This document shows positions 45,351 through 54,528 of a stretch of 64,000 nt of DNA, in pieces. Each line of letters opens with the position of its first letter. Position 1 is the stretch's first letter. The notes beneath the pieces are model-generated. The model did no database searches and had not been told where the DNA came from. It saw nothing but the letters and a program-made list of their open reading frames with translations. This stretch comes from Pacificitalea manganoxidans. Its GTDB lineage: Bacteria; Pseudomonadota; Alphaproteobacteria; Rhodobacterales; Rhodobacteraceae. The stretch is taken from positions 1 through 64,000 of the forward strand of contig NZ_CP021406.1 of assembly GCF_002504165.1 (NCBI RefSeq), in the 5' to 3' direction. A program made the translations under genes and the position numbers.

Positions 45351-46337
45351 ATGTCGCTGAGCTATCTCGAAACCTCCCTCGACAGGATCGACGCCGCCGC
45401 CCGCGACGATGTCATCGAGATCTGCATCAATCCAGACGGGACCTGCTGGGGCGAATTCCAGGGCGATCACTTCATGCGCGCGCTGGATCAAAGGCTGACG
45501 GGCGTTCAGGTCAGGGACCTCGGCAACCAGATCGCCTCCTCTGCCAATACCACGATGAGCAAGGACCGCCCCATCGTCTCGGTCTCGATCACCTACAAGG
45601 GACGCCCGATCCGCGCACAGGTCATCACCCCGCCCGCCGTGCTCTCGGCCATGTCGATCAGCCTGCGGTTCTTCTCGAGCCTGCCACTCGAGGGCATCGC
45701 ACTCGATTTCCTCTACGGAAAAGAGCGCAAGCTCGAAGACCTGCGCGTCGAAAAAAAGCGCGCCTTGCGCGCCGTGGTGGCTGCCGGATTGATCGATGAT
45801 GCGCTTGCCTTCTGCGTCGAGAATAAACTCAACATGATCGTCTCGGGTGGCACCTCCACCGGCAAGACCGTCGCCGCGCGCAAGATCCTCTCTCACGTAC
45901 CGGCCGAGGAACGCATCGTCACCATCGAAGAAGCCGCCGAGCTTCTGCCGACCCAACCAAATGCCGTGACCCTCATCGCCAATCGCGACGCGGAATTCCA
46001 ATCCGCCGATGTGCTCCTCACCGCGACGCTGCGCATGCGCCCCGACCGGATCATCCTCGGCGAGGTGCGCGGCAAGGAGGCCATGACCTTCCTCGAGGCG
46101 ATCAACACCGGTCATGGCGGCTCCATGACCACGCTCCATGCCGAAACCCCGCAACTGGCCGTCCAGCGGCTCGCGATCGCAGCACTCAAAACCGAGATCC
46201 CGATGACCTATGCCGACATGATCCAATACATCGAGAATTCCATCGACGTGATCATCCAGGCTGGGCGCCACGACGGCAAACGCGGCATCACGGAATTCTA
46301 CCTCCCCGGCGCAACCGAGATCGGAACTTCCCCATGA
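45351..46337 (+). CDS. virB11: VirB11-family T4SS ATPase
   Basis: 328 residues. Walker A is GGTSTGKT (residues ~166-173), followed by IVTIEEAAELLP, the RMRPDRIILGEVRG Walker B region, and the His box GHGGSMTTLHAETP. It forms the hexameric traffic ATPase. It is followed by a 4-bp overlap with a small DUF4177-like gene and not, as in many clusters, by virD4. Confidence 0.94.
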   Translation: MSLSYLETSLDRIDAAARDDVIEICINPDGTCWGEFQGDHFMRALDQRLTGVQVRDLGNQIASSANTTMSKDRPIVSVSITYKGRPIRAQVITPPAVLSAMSISLRFFSSLPLEGIALDFLYGKERKLEDLRVEKKRALRAVVAAGLIDDALAFCVENKLNMIVSGGTSTGKTVAARKILSHVPAEERIVTIEEAAELLPTQPNAVTLIANRDAEFQSADVLLTATLRMRPDRIILGEVRGKEAMTFLEAINTGHGGSMTTLHAETPQLAVQRLAIAALKTEIPMTYADMIQYIENSIDVIIQAGRHDGKRGITEFYLPGATEIGTSP

Positions 46338-46528
46338 AGACGTTTGAATACAATATCCTGTCCTTTCCCATGACCCGCAAGACCAGCCTCTCCGACATGC
46401 AGGCCAGCCTGAACGAGAAGGGCGCAGACGGGTGGGAGGTGGTGTCGATCAGCACTTCGGAATTTGCCAATATCGGGCACACCGTTTTCCTGAAGCGCGA
46501 AACCACACCCGCTGGAGCCACGGCATGA
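46334..46528 (+). CDS. DUF4177-like small protein
   Basis: 64 residues. The start MKTFEYNILSF and the segment LNEKGADGWEVVSIST, followed by HTVFLKRE, reproduce the DUF4177 pattern (E-Y-K-V ... L-N-x-x-G-x-x-G-W-E-L-V). Role unknown. It is coupled by overlap to virB11 upstream and the exported protein downstream. Confidence 0.72.
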   Translation: MKTFEYNILSFPMTRKTSLSDMQASLNEKGADGWEVVSISTSEFANIGHTVFLKRETTPAGATA

Positions 46529-46935
46529 GGCAGGCGCAGCACCTCGCCTTGGCCGCGCTGGCCCTAAGCCTGAAGCCTACCTTCGCCGTTGCCGAGCGCA
46601 ACCTAGTGCCGACCCTCGAGCGCAGCTTTGACGTCTGTTCGGACCGGCACGCCGAGCCCATCTGGATGCAGGAGATCCCCCTGCGCCAAGCCTATCAGCG
46701 GGTTCTGGTTCAGGACATCTATCGCGCCCAGAATCTCGAGCGGGTCGTCGAGATCGGCAACTGCGACTGCGCGACCCGGTTCCCGTCCTGGGACGCGGCC
46801 GAGGCGATGTTTCGGGAGAGCTACGCGAGCGACGAACGGTGGGAAATGCTCGAAGCCTCGGAAGGCTACAATCGCCGCGCCAACGCCGCCCGAACTGCCG
46901 CCAAGGCCATCTGCGACGCCGCAGGCAATTGGTAA
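46525..46935 (+). CDS. hypothetical exported protein within T4SS operon
   Basis: 136 residues from the ATG at 46525 (ATGA overlap). A signal peptide (LALAALALSLKPTFAVAER) precedes a mature domain with three Cys (DVCSDRH, NCDCATRFP, KAICDAAG). No known domain is recognised. Location between virB11 and virB6 suggests a structural or exclusion role in the mating channel. Confidence 0.7.
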   Translation: MRQAQHLALAALALSLKPTFAVAERNLVPTLERSFDVCSDRHAEPIWMQEIPLRQAYQRVLVQDIYRAQNLERVVEIGNCDCATRFPSWDAAEAMFRESYASDERWEMLEASEGYNRRANAARTAAKAICDAAGNW

Positions 46936-46947
46936 GGCAGTCCCGCG

Positions 46948-48024
46948 ATGAGTGTCGTCACCTACTTCGTTGAAACCTCCCAAGCCTATCTCGACACCGC
47001 CGCTGAGACCCAGTTTGGTGCGGTTGCGGCAACGGTCGGCACGCTCCTGGTTTTGGGGACAACGCTGGTGGTGATCCTCGTCGGCATCAACATGATCTAT
47101 CAATACCGGGCCATGGATGGGCACACGGCCTTTTGGCTTGCGGTCAAGATCGGGCTCATCGGGATATTCGCGACCAATTGGGTGCAGTTCAACGCCTTCT
47201 CGTCTGCCATTCTCTATGGGATCGACAGTATTGCAGGCGCCCTTGTGGCCTCCGTCGGCGGCGGCAGCCCTGGCCCCTCAGGCACCTTCGCCGAAGAATT
47301 CGACCGCCTGATCGCGGAACTGGGCGACTATCTGAACGCTGCCGGGTCCGAGCTGAACTGGATGGCCGGCGCCATGCTCGACATCGTCGGTGTTCTTCTG
47401 CTCTCGATCCTCGGCGGGCTGGCCGCCTTCATCCTCGTGGCCTCCCGCCTGATGATCGCGCTCCTGATCGGGATCGCCCCGGTGATGATCTTCCTGACCC
47501 TCTTCGAGGTCACCAAGGATTATTTCGCGCGCTGGTTATCCGCGCTTATCTCCTTCGCGATCTACCCGATCGTGGTCGCAGGTGTCTTCGCGACCATCAC
47601 CGGGGTGGCCTCGGCTCTCATCGGCGAGTTGGGTGATCCGGAAGGGGCTTCCAACATTGGTGCCCTTCTCCCCTTCTTCATGATGGTCCTCATGGCCAAA
47701 GGGTTCATCATCGCAACACCCTTCATCGTCCGCGCGATCTCCGGCAACATCATGATGCCTGCCCTCTCCGGAGGCCTCGGTGGCGGATACAGTTTCGCCC
47801 GCGCCGCCATGGGAAGCCAGCAGGCCTACAACCGCTACCTAATTGGAGGCGCAAGCGGCGCAGAATACGCGGCCATCCGAGCGCGCCAAGTCTTTGGCGT
47901 ACAGCAGATGCCCGTGAGGCAAGGCATGGGGCAGACGGGTTCCGCAGGCGGCACAGGATCCGCAGACTCGGGGTCAAAAATGCTGGCGCAGCTGGCTAGA
48001 TTGGGACGGCTTGGGCGACGGTGA
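46948..48024 (+). CDS. virB6: VirB6/TrbL-family T4SS membrane protein
   Basis: 358 residues with about six membrane helices (for example VVILVGINMIYQY, ALLIGIAPVMIFLTLFEVT, FFMMVLMAKGFIIATPFIV) and a Gly/Ser/Gln-rich tail, the VirB6 architecture. In many VirB operons virB6 precedes virB8; here it is displaced to the end after virB11. It is the last gene before the IS3 insertion, so anything that once followed (relaxase or coupling genes) is not visible. Confidence 0.9.
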   Translation: MSVVTYFVETSQAYLDTAAETQFGAVAATVGTLLVLGTTLVVILVGINMIYQYRAMDGHTAFWLAVKIGLIGIFATNWVQFNAFSSAILYGIDSIAGALVASVGGGSPGPSGTFAEEFDRLIAELGDYLNAAGSELNWMAGAMLDIVGVLLLSILGGLAAFILVASRLMIALLIGIAPVMIFLTLFEVTKDYFARWLSALISFAIYPIVVAGVFATITGVASALIGELGDPEGASNIGALLPFFMMVLMAKGFIIATPFIVRAISGNIMMPALSGGLGGGYSFARAAMGSQQAYNRYLIGGASGAEYAAIRARQVFGVQQMPVRQGMGQTGSAGGTGSADSGSKMLAQLARLGRLGRR

Positions 48025-48269
48025 AGGCCCAAGCGGCTACTCGATTTTGCATCACAATGTTACGTTGCGGCCTTTCATTACCGGTGCAAGATCCGATTCC
48101 GGACGAACTCACGCTAAGTGAACGATGCAGCCACAAAACGTGTCCACTAACAGTCCTAAACGACCTTGGGTTGAAATTGAACTCGCTACTCAGCTCCAAC
48201 CTCAATGTGCAGCAGCCCGTCGACCCGTTCCAAACCTGCCGGAAGCAACAAGTCTTCAAGCCATGCGAT
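48025..48269. other. gap between virB6 and IS3 element
   Basis: 245 bp. A 60-codon plus-strand frame at 48125-48307 runs into the IS left end and resembles nothing known. If genes such as virD4 once followed virB6, no recognisable part of them is left here. Confidence 0.35.
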
Positions 48270-48322
48270 TGAACCGCGCCGGGTTTGCCGGAGGCTCCAA
48301 CTCTTGAGTAGGATGGAGCATC

Positions 48323-48646
48323 ATGAGCAAGACCACGAACAAGTTTTCCCCCGAAGTGCGCGAGCGCGCCGTGCGGATGGTTCTCGACAACGAGGGTCAG
48401 CACGGATCTCGCTGGCAGGCGATCACGTCGATCGCAGCGAAGATCGGTTGCTCGGAAAACACGCTGAACGACTGGGCCAAAAAGGCCGAGGTCGACAGTG
48501 GCAGGCGCGCAGGCATACCCAGCGACATGGCCGAGAGGATGAAGGCGCTGGAGCGGGAGAACCGAGAGCTCCGGCAGGCCAACGAGATCCTGCGGAAGGC
48601 GAGCGCATATTTTGCGCTGGCGGAGCTCGACCGCCGGTCGAAGTGA
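48323..48646 (+). CDS. IS3-family transposase OrfA (copy A)
   Basis: 107 residues: N-terminal HTH ([23 protein letters not shown]) and a C-terminal leucine-zipper-like coil ([21 protein letters not shown]). GGAG precedes the ATG. OrfB lies in the -1 frame; a fused OrfAB made by frameshifting is the usual active transposase. Confidence 0.92.
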   Translation: MSKTTNKFSPEVRERAVRMVLDNEGQHGSRWQAITSIAAKIGCSENTLNDWAKKAEVDSGRRAGIPSDMAERMKALERENRELRQANEILRKASAYFALAELDRRSK

Positions 48647-49551
48647 TGGTGGATTTTATCGAGGCGCACAAGGATGCGCATGGGGTCGAGCCGATCTGCA
48701 CGGTGCTGCCGATCGCCCCTTCCACTTACTATGATCACCTCGCCAAGCGGGCTGATCCCATGCGGCTTTCGGATCGGGCCCGTCGTGATGCCGCCCTGCG
48801 GCCCGAGATCAAACGTGTCTGGGAGGAGAACTACAAAGTCTACGGCGTCCGCAAGGTTTGGCGGCAGCTTGTCCGGGAAGGCTTCGATGTCGCGCGTTGC
48901 ACGGTGGCGAGGCTCATGCGGGACATGGACATTCAGGGCATCATCCGCGGCAAACCGCATCGGACAACGATCCCTGACAAGAAGGTCCCGTGCCCGCTGG
49001 ACAAGGTCAACCGCGAGTTCCGCGTCCCGGCGCCCAACATGCTGTGGGTCAGCGATTTCACCTATGTCGCCACCTGGAAGGGCTTCGTGTATGTCGCTTT
49101 CGTCATCGACGCCTATGCGCGCAAGATCGTTGGCTGGCGCGTCAGCGCCTCGGCGCAGACTGGGTTCGTCCTGGATGCCCTTGAGCAGGCCGTCCATGAC
49201 CGCAAACCGACGAAGGCCATGGGCTTGGTCCATCACAGCGATCGCGGGTCGCAATATCTGTCCATTCGCTACACCGAAAGGCTGGGCGAGGCCGGCATCG
49301 AACCATCTGTTGGCAGTGTTGGCGACAGTTATGACAATGCCTTGGCCGAAACCATCAACGGCCTCTACAAGGCTGAAGTCATCCATCGGCGCGGCCCTTG
49401 GCGCAGCTTCGAGAGCGTCGAATTCGCCACGCTGGAATGGGTGGACTGGTTCAACAATCGCCGCCTCCTCGAACCTATCGGGAACATCCCGCCCGCCGAG
49501 GCAGAGGCCAACTTCTACGCAGCTCTGGAAACCGAAGACATGGCCGCGTAA
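48646..49551 (+). CDS. IS3-family transposase OrfB (copy A), DDE
   Basis: 301 residues counting from the ATG at 48646, which overlaps the orfA stop. The DDE triad is visible: [15 protein letters not shown] and [12 protein letters not shown] with the E 35 residues after the second D. The frame is intact, in contrast to copy B. Confidence 0.92.
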   Translation: MVDFIEAHKDAHGVEPICTVLPIAPSTYYDHLAKRADPMRLSDRARRDAALRPEIKRVWEENYKVYGVRKVWRQLVREGFDVARCTVARLMRDMDIQGIIRGKPHRTTIPDKKVPCPLDKVNREFRVPAPNMLWVSDFTYVATWKGFVYVAFVIDAYARKIVGWRVSASAQTGFVLDALEQAVHDRKPTKAMGLVHHSDRGSQYLSIRYTERLGEAGIEPSVGSVGDSYDNALAETINGLYKAEVIHRRGPWRSFESVEFATLEWVDWFNNRRLLEPIGNIPPAEAEANFYAALETEDMAA

Positions 49552-49590
49552 CTAACGACAATCAGCCTCCGGCAAACCCGGGGCGGTTCA

Positions 49591-49724
49591 TTGCGTCGCC
49601 GATGACGCGCTTCGTGCCGGTGATGGAGGCGCGGGGCGCGCGGATCGTGACGATCGCGGGCAGTCACCTGTCGATGCTGACCGAACCCGAGGAGACGCTG
49701 GAGGCGATCCTTGCAACGCCCTGA
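49591..49724 (+). pseudogene. alpha/beta-hydrolase C-terminal fragment
   Basis: About 43 codons remain downstream of the IS3 end: MTRFVPVMEARGARIVTIAG, then SHLSMLTEPEETLEAILATP and a stop. The G-S-H segment before a short amphipathic helix is the C-terminal catalytic-His region of alpha/beta hydrolases. The rest of the gene is not found in the window, so the IS3 element sits at a deletion or inversion joint. Confidence 0.65.
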
Positions 49725-49818
49725 CGCACGGGCGCGCAGGTGCCACGCAAAAGCGGCGCCCGACTTGCGAGGGGCGCCGCTGAGCGAACCCGCCGGGGCG
49801 GGATGCCGGTTTCCGGGG

Positions 49819-51732
49819 TTAGCTGCCGACAACTGCGCCGGCCGCGCTTCCCCCCATCAGCTTCTGTTGCCCATAGAGCAGGACAATGGCCGCGAGCGGC
49901 AGCAGCGCGAAGGCCGGGTGCAGGCCGGTCAGGAAGAAGCTGGCCACCCCGATTGCGATCAGGACCAGCCGCATCACCACCGACACCCGCCGCGCCAGAT
50001 ACCCGACGAGCCCAGCCGAGATCAGGAAGACCGAAGCCACGCCGCCGATGATGGCCGCGCCGATCTCGACCAGGGTTCCTTGCAGAAGGAAGGCAGGGTT
50101 CAGGACGAAGGCGAAGGGGATGATATAGGCCACCACCGCGAGCTTCAGGGCCTCGAGCGCCGTTTTCATCGGAGCGGAGCGCGCAATCGACGAGGCCACG
50201 AAGACCGACAGGCAGACCGGCGGCGTCAGGAAGGACAGCGTGCCGAAGTAGAAGATGAACATATGCGCGCCCATCTTGTTGATGCCGAGCTGTTCGAAGG
50301 CCGGGCCGATCAGGATCACGAGGATGATATAGGTCGCCGTCACCGGCACCCCCATCCCGAGGATGATGCAGCCGATGGCCGAGAAGATCAGGAGCAGCCA
50401 GATGCTGCCGCCCGAGGCCGCGATGAGGTTCTGCGACAGGCTCGACCCAAGGCCGGTCAGGCCGAGGCAGCCCACGACGATCCCGGCAATGGCGCACATG
50501 ATCGCGATGAACACCGTGGCTTCGCCCGCTTCCACGAAGGTGCGGACATAGGCGCGCGCCGGGCGGCGCATGCTGGGCAGGACCAGCGACATCAGGATCG
50601 TGGCGAAGCTGGCCGCGAAGGCCGAGGCCGCCGGGTTCCAGTTCCAGCCAAAGAGCGTCCAGAGCAGGATCGCGAAGGGCACCGCCACCGGGATCATCCG
50701 GCGGCCCGCATCGCGCAGGTCCGGAAGCTCGGTCGCGTCGGCGCCTTCCATGCTGGCTTTCACCGCTTCGAGGTGAACCTGAAGGTAGACGCAGAAGTAG
50801 AACAGGAGCGCCGGAACCGCCGCCGCGATGGCCACGGTGGCATAGGGAACGGCCAGAAACTCGGCCATGAGAAAGCCGGTGGCGGCCATGACCGGGGGCA
50901 GGACGAGGCCGCCGGTGGAGGCGACTGCCTCGACCGCGCCGGCCCGTTCGGGCGAATATCCGACCTTGCGCATCATCGGGATGGTGAGCATCCCGGTGGT
51001 GGCCACGTTGGCCGAGGCGCTGCCCGAGAGCGAGCCAAAGAGCGCGCTGGACATGATCGCGACCTTGGCGGGTCCGCCCTTGCGGCGGCCCATCAGGGCG
51101 AAGGCGAAGTCAGAGATCGCATCGCCGCCACCGACCAGGAACAGTACCTGTCCGAAGACCACGAAACTGGTGACGATGGTGGCCGCGACATAGACCGGCG
51201 TGCCGAAGATCGCCCCGGTTCCGAGATAGTTATAGGTGACGAGCCGGTCCCAGCGGATCACGCGGGTTTCGAACATGCCCGACAGGTAGTGACCGAAATA
51301 GGCGTATCCGAGCGCCAGAAGGCCGACGCTAACCATGGTCCAGCCGACATGGCGGCGTGCCACTTCGAGAAGCAGGACGATACCGATCACGCTGACGATC
51401 ACCTTGTCGGTGGTGATGAGGCCAAGGCTGCGGACGATTTCGTCGTAATTCAGAAAGATGTAACCCCCGACGATCAGCGCCAGAACGGCCCCGATTATGT
51501 CATACCAGGGCGGCGTTTCGCGGACCTGGGACTTGGAGAAGGGTTTGACCAGGAACGAGATCGCGACGCAGATCGCGATGAACAGCGTCAGGTATTGTTC
51601 CTTGTATATGATGATGCCGAAGCGCGGCAGCAGCTGAAGCGAATAGATCAGCGCCGCGATGGGCAGGATGATAGCAAGGACCTCGTAGACGTAGCGATAC
51701 GGGCGTTTCAGAACCCTGTTGTTTTCTTGCAC
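49819..51732 (-). CDS. TRAP transporter fused 4TM/12TM permease (TAXI-type)
   Basis: About 637 residues from a GTG at 51732 placed about ten bases after GGAGG; an upstream ATG at 51849 would add a polar leader. The N-terminal third corresponds to DctQ and the rest to DctM (SGSASANVATTGMLTIPMM, GAHMFIFYFGTLSFLTPPVCLSVF). Fused permeases of this kind accompany TAXI-type binding proteins, as encoded next door. It imports an organic acid, probably the aromatic substrate handled by the operon at 59930. Confidence 0.92.
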   Translation of the reverse strand: MQENNRVLKRPYRYVYEVLAIILPIAALIYSLQLLPRFGIIIYKEQYLTLFIAICVAISFLVKPFSKSQVRETPPWYDIIGAVLALIVGGYIFLNYDEIVRSLGLITTDKVIVSVIGIVLLLEVARRHVGWTMVSVGLLALGYAYFGHYLSGMFETRVIRWDRLVTYNYLGTGAIFGTPVYVAATIVTSFVVFGQVLFLVGGGDAISDFAFALMGRRKGGPAKVAIMSSALFGSLSGSASANVATTGMLTIPMMRKVGYSPERAGAVEAVASTGGLVLPPVMAATGFLMAEFLAVPYATVAIAAAVPALLFYFCVYLQVHLEAVKASMEGADATELPDLRDAGRRMIPVAVPFAILLWTLFGWNWNPAASAFAASFATILMSLVLPSMRRPARAYVRTFVEAGEATVFIAIMCAIAGIVVGCLGLTGLGSSLSQNLIAASGGSIWLLLIFSAIGCIILGMGVPVTATYIILVILIGPAFEQLGINKMGAHMFIFYFGTLSFLTPPVCLSVFVASSIARSAPMKTALEALKLAVVAYIIPFAFVLNPAFLLQGTLVEIGAAIIGGVASVFLISAGLVGYLARRVSVVMRLVLIAIGVASFFLTGLHPAFALLPLAAIVLLYGQQKLMGGSAAGAVVGS

Positions 51733-51852
51733 GGGTGTCTGGCCTCCGGTTGGCGTGTGGACTCTTACAGGGAGGATCGCCCCGGCCGCCTTCACCGGGC
51801 CGGAGCGATCCGTTACTGTGTCGCCCCGGGACGTGGCCCGGCGCATCATGGG

Positions 51853-52857
51853 TTATTTCGCCGAAATCTCAGCCTGACGGGCTTCGAGCTCGTCGGTCCA
51901 CACGCCCTTGGACTTGAAGAATTCAATGGCGGCCGGGTGGAACGGGACCACGACGGCGGTGTCGGCAAACCGATCCGGCGTCCAGGTCGCGAGCGACGGG
52001 TGAATGGCCTTCAGCTCTTCGGAATGCTCCCACAGGGTCTCGAGGATCGCGGAGACCTTTTCGTCGGCCAGATCGCTGCGGCCGTAGAGCGTGGTCGCAT
52101 AGCTGAGCGCGTGGATGTCGCTGTCGACACCGACGATGCCCGCGGGCACTTCGATCGGAACGAAGGCGCTGCCGATTTCCTTCGAACGGGCCATCGCTTC
52201 GGGCGAGGGGTCGATCGACAGGATGCGCGCGCCTTCGGCGGCGTTGAGCTGCTGAAGGATACCGCTGCCGATGGAGCCGACGGCGGCGTCGGCGCGGCCC
52301 TCGATCACGGCGGTCACGCCTTCGGGATAGCTGGAGACGCTGACCACTTCGATGTCGTCATCGGTCAGGCCGGCATTGGCGAGCGCGGCTTCGGCGGTGA
52401 TCGAGGACCCCGCGAAGGCGCCGTAGTTCGACGCGACGCGCTTGCCTTTCAGATCGGCCATGCTCTGGATGTCCGAGCTGCCGCGCACCACGAGCGACAG
52501 GCGGATCGGCGAGCCGAGCATGATCGTGGAGATCGGATACCCTTCGCCGCCATTGGCCCCTTCATAGGGTCCGACGGCGCGGAAGGCGAAGTTGGCTTCG
52601 ATCGGGCTCGACAGGCCAAGATCGGCCTCGCTGGAGACGAACATCGGGAAGAAGACCGTCGGGGATTGCGGCAGCACGTCAACGCGGTCGCCGGTATGTT
52701 GGCCAATGACCGAGGCGATAGCCTGGGACTGCGCGTAGAACAGGCTTCCTTCCGGGTTGCCGCCCATCACGAGGATATCGGCCTCGGCGGATTTGGGCGC
52801 GGCGCCCACAAGCATGGCAACGCCGAGCGCTGCGGCGGTCAGTTTCTGGAATATCAT
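51853..52857 (-). CDS. TAXI family TRAP transporter solute-binding protein
   Basis: 334 residues from the ATG at 52857, with a signal peptide (KLTAAALGVAMLVGAAPKSAEA). MGGNPEGSLFYAQSQAIA and VASNYGAFAGSSITAEAAL are TAXI features. It delivers ligand to the fused permease 120 bp downstream. Its promoter region holds a perfect 10-bp inverted repeat (52928-52954). Confidence 0.9.
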   Translation of the reverse strand: MIFQKLTAAALGVAMLVGAAPKSAEADILVMGGNPEGSLFYAQSQAIASVIGQHTGDRVDVLPQSPTVFFPMFVSSEADLGLSSPIEANFAFRAVGPYEGANGGEGYPISTIMLGSPIRLSLVVRGSSDIQSMADLKGKRVASNYGAFAGSSITAEAALANAGLTDDDIEVVSVSSYPEGVTAVIEGRADAAVGSIGSGILQQLNAAEGARILSIDPSPEAMARSKEIGSAFVPIEVPAGIVGVDSDIHALSYATTLYGRSDLADEKVSAILETLWEHSEELKAIHPSLATWTPDRFADTAVVVPFHPAAIEFFKSKGVWTDELEARQAEISAK

Positions 52858-52927
52858 TGGGGCAACATCCTCCCTACCCACTGCGGTTCTTGTCCCGCTC
52901 TTTGGAGCGGGTCTGGCTATTGAGCCC

Positions 52928-52954
52928 GGTATTCGAACAAACGTCGAATACCGC
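52928..52954. promoter_or_regulatory. 10-bp perfect inverted repeat upstream of TAXI gene
   Basis: CGGTATTCGA (52928-52937), 7-nt spacer ACAAACG, TCGAATACCG (52945-52954). It lies about 70 bp upstream of the binding-protein start. The TTCGA-N-TCGAA character recalls IclR-family operators, and an IclR gene lies at 63752. Confidence 0.55.
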
Positions 52955-53046
52955 ATCAACTTAGAGGCAGCCCGAGTTGGAGTCAATTCGGGCTGACGGT
53001 CCCGGTTGCAATCTTCAAACGAATGAGAGGCTGCCCCAGCGGCAGG

Positions 53047-54438
53047 TCAGAGCATCGCGCCCGCGATCAGCAGGGCGGTCATGACGATCACGTAATAGGT
53101 CAGGATGAATGGCCCGTTCCATCGCAGGCCCACGTCGCGGGGGGACTTGCCGATCATCCCCGTGGCGATGGCAAGAGTGGACGCGAAGGGGGACAGCAGC
53201 ATCGAGCCGGACCAGCCGCACATCAAGGCCAGCATCAGCATCAGTTCCGGCATGTCGATCCCGGACGAGATGATAGCGCCGGAGCACAGCAGCGCGCCGA
53301 TCATGGGGGAGAGGCCAAGCTGGCTTACCAGTGTCATCAGCAGGATGATGATGCAGGCGATGACGCCCGGCCCGATCGAGACATGTTCGATCAGCATGCG
53401 AAGCTTTTCGGCGGGCAGCATTTCCACCACGGTCAGTCCGAGGAAGGCGCTGGCGCCGATCAGGCAGATTTCACTGGTTGAATCGGGCAGTGCGCGGAAC
53501 CCGTCGCGGGCAAGGGATTTGAGATTGCCCGAGAAGGGGCGGCCTTCGGTCAGCAGGACCCAGATCACCGCCATGGCGGGAATGACGATCAGGATCGCGG
53601 CCCGCATCGGAATGCCGACCACCGCCTCGGCCAGTGCCGACAGCCCGGTGATCGCTAGGAGCAACCCGAGCAGCGCGGCCATGGCGAGGCCCGCGCCCTT
53701 GTGGGGCGACGGGGTGAAGGTGCGGCGCGGACGGCGCTCCAGCCGGTCGAACACCCAGCCGAGGGCGAAGAAGACCACCATCAGGCCAAGGCCGTAGGGC
53801 AGGTAGGACACATATCCCAATGTCGGCATCAGCGGGATGAGCATGTTGATGGCCAGCCCGACCGGCGACCACAGGATGGTGGCGGCAAAGCCGCGCAGGA
53901 CCGCATTGGTGATTCGCCGCCCCTGCACTTCGGCGATGTCGGGGCTGGGCGCGGCGCGGTCACGTTCGGCCAGCGCGATCCCGAGCAGAAGCTGCAGGCC
54001 GCCGAGATTGAGCAGGATGCCGAAGATATGACTGCCGCTGGCCAGCAGGGCGAACCGCCGCGACGGGGGCTGGTCCACCACGAAATGGGCGGCGGTACTG
54101 ACGATGTTCGAGCGCATCGCGGCCACCCGCAGGATCGCCATGACGGCCAGCAGGGCAGGAAGGTAGAGCGCGCGGCTTGCTGCAAGGGCAAGGCTGCCCG
54201 GATCGCCCCCGGTCAGGACCAGCAGCGCCCCCGACAGCGCGGCGAGCAGGAGCAGGACCTTGGCGTTGGTGCGCACATGACGCCAACGCATCAGGATGTG
54301 GCACACGATCAGCGTGATCGCGATTCCGGCGAACAGGTGATTGTTGCTGAATAGGTACGCGAGGGTGAAAATCGTGCCGCCCAGCAATGCGGCCGATGCG
54401 ATCGTGGACAGTCGGCCGGGGCTGGCTGTATCTGGCAT
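53047..54438 (-). CDS. putative multi-pass membrane transport protein
   Basis: 463 residues with about 12 hydrophobic segments in two similar halves (for example HIFGILLNLGGLQLLLGIAL and IIILLMTLVSQLGLSPMIG). The layout resembles ion-transporter-superfamily permeases, but no diagnostic motif is recognised. It is followed downstream by the TAXI transporter and preceded by two SDR genes on the same strand, so it may move an intermediate of the same pathway. Function unknown. Confidence 0.6.
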   Translation of the reverse strand: MPDTASPGRLSTIASAALLGGTIFTLAYLFSNNHLFAGIAITLIVCHILMRWRHVRTNAKVLLLLAALSGALLVLTGGDPGSLALAASRALYLPALLAVMAILRVAAMRSNIVSTAAHFVVDQPPSRRFALLASGSHIFGILLNLGGLQLLLGIALAERDRAAPSPDIAEVQGRRITNAVLRGFAATILWSPVGLAINMLIPLMPTLGYVSYLPYGLGLMVVFFALGWVFDRLERRPRRTFTPSPHKGAGLAMAALLGLLLAITGLSALAEAVVGIPMRAAILIVIPAMAVIWVLLTEGRPFSGNLKSLARDGFRALPDSTSEICLIGASAFLGLTVVEMLPAEKLRMLIEHVSIGPGVIACIIILLMTLVSQLGLSPMIGALLCSGAIISSGIDMPELMLMLALMCGWSGSMLLSPFASTLAIATGMIGKSPRDVGLRWNGPFILTYYVIVMTALLIAGAML

Positions 54439-54528
54439 GATATGCTCTTACCTCATACCGGTGAACCGACCGCTACGCACCGCCCGGTTTGATCGACGGT
54501 GCGGCGGCTCTATCCTTTCCGGTATTGT

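Larger units (their letters stand above)
48270..49590 (+). mobile_element. IS3-family insertion sequence, copy A (1321 bp)
   Basis: Imperfect terminal repeats of about 27 bp: TGAACCGC-G-CCGGGTTTGCC at 48270 onward and its near-complement ending at 49590. They enclose orfA and orfB in the -1 arrangement of IS3 elements. No matching target duplication is seen (CGAT on the left, TTGC on the right), and the sequence right after it is the tail of a hydrolase gene, so the element probably marks a rearrangement joint. Confidence 0.9.

Noticed and set aside
48125-48307. 60-codon frame running into the left end of IS3 copy A
   Set aside because: No homology recognised and it reads into the IS terminal repeat; cannot be told from chance.
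49711-52923. A 1070-codon open frame on the plus strand across the TAXI transporter genes
   Set aside because: It is antisense to two clearly identified TRAP genes; its product is an unnatural mix of Arg, Asp, His, Gln and Gly without any domain, as expected for the shadow of GC-rich coding DNA.
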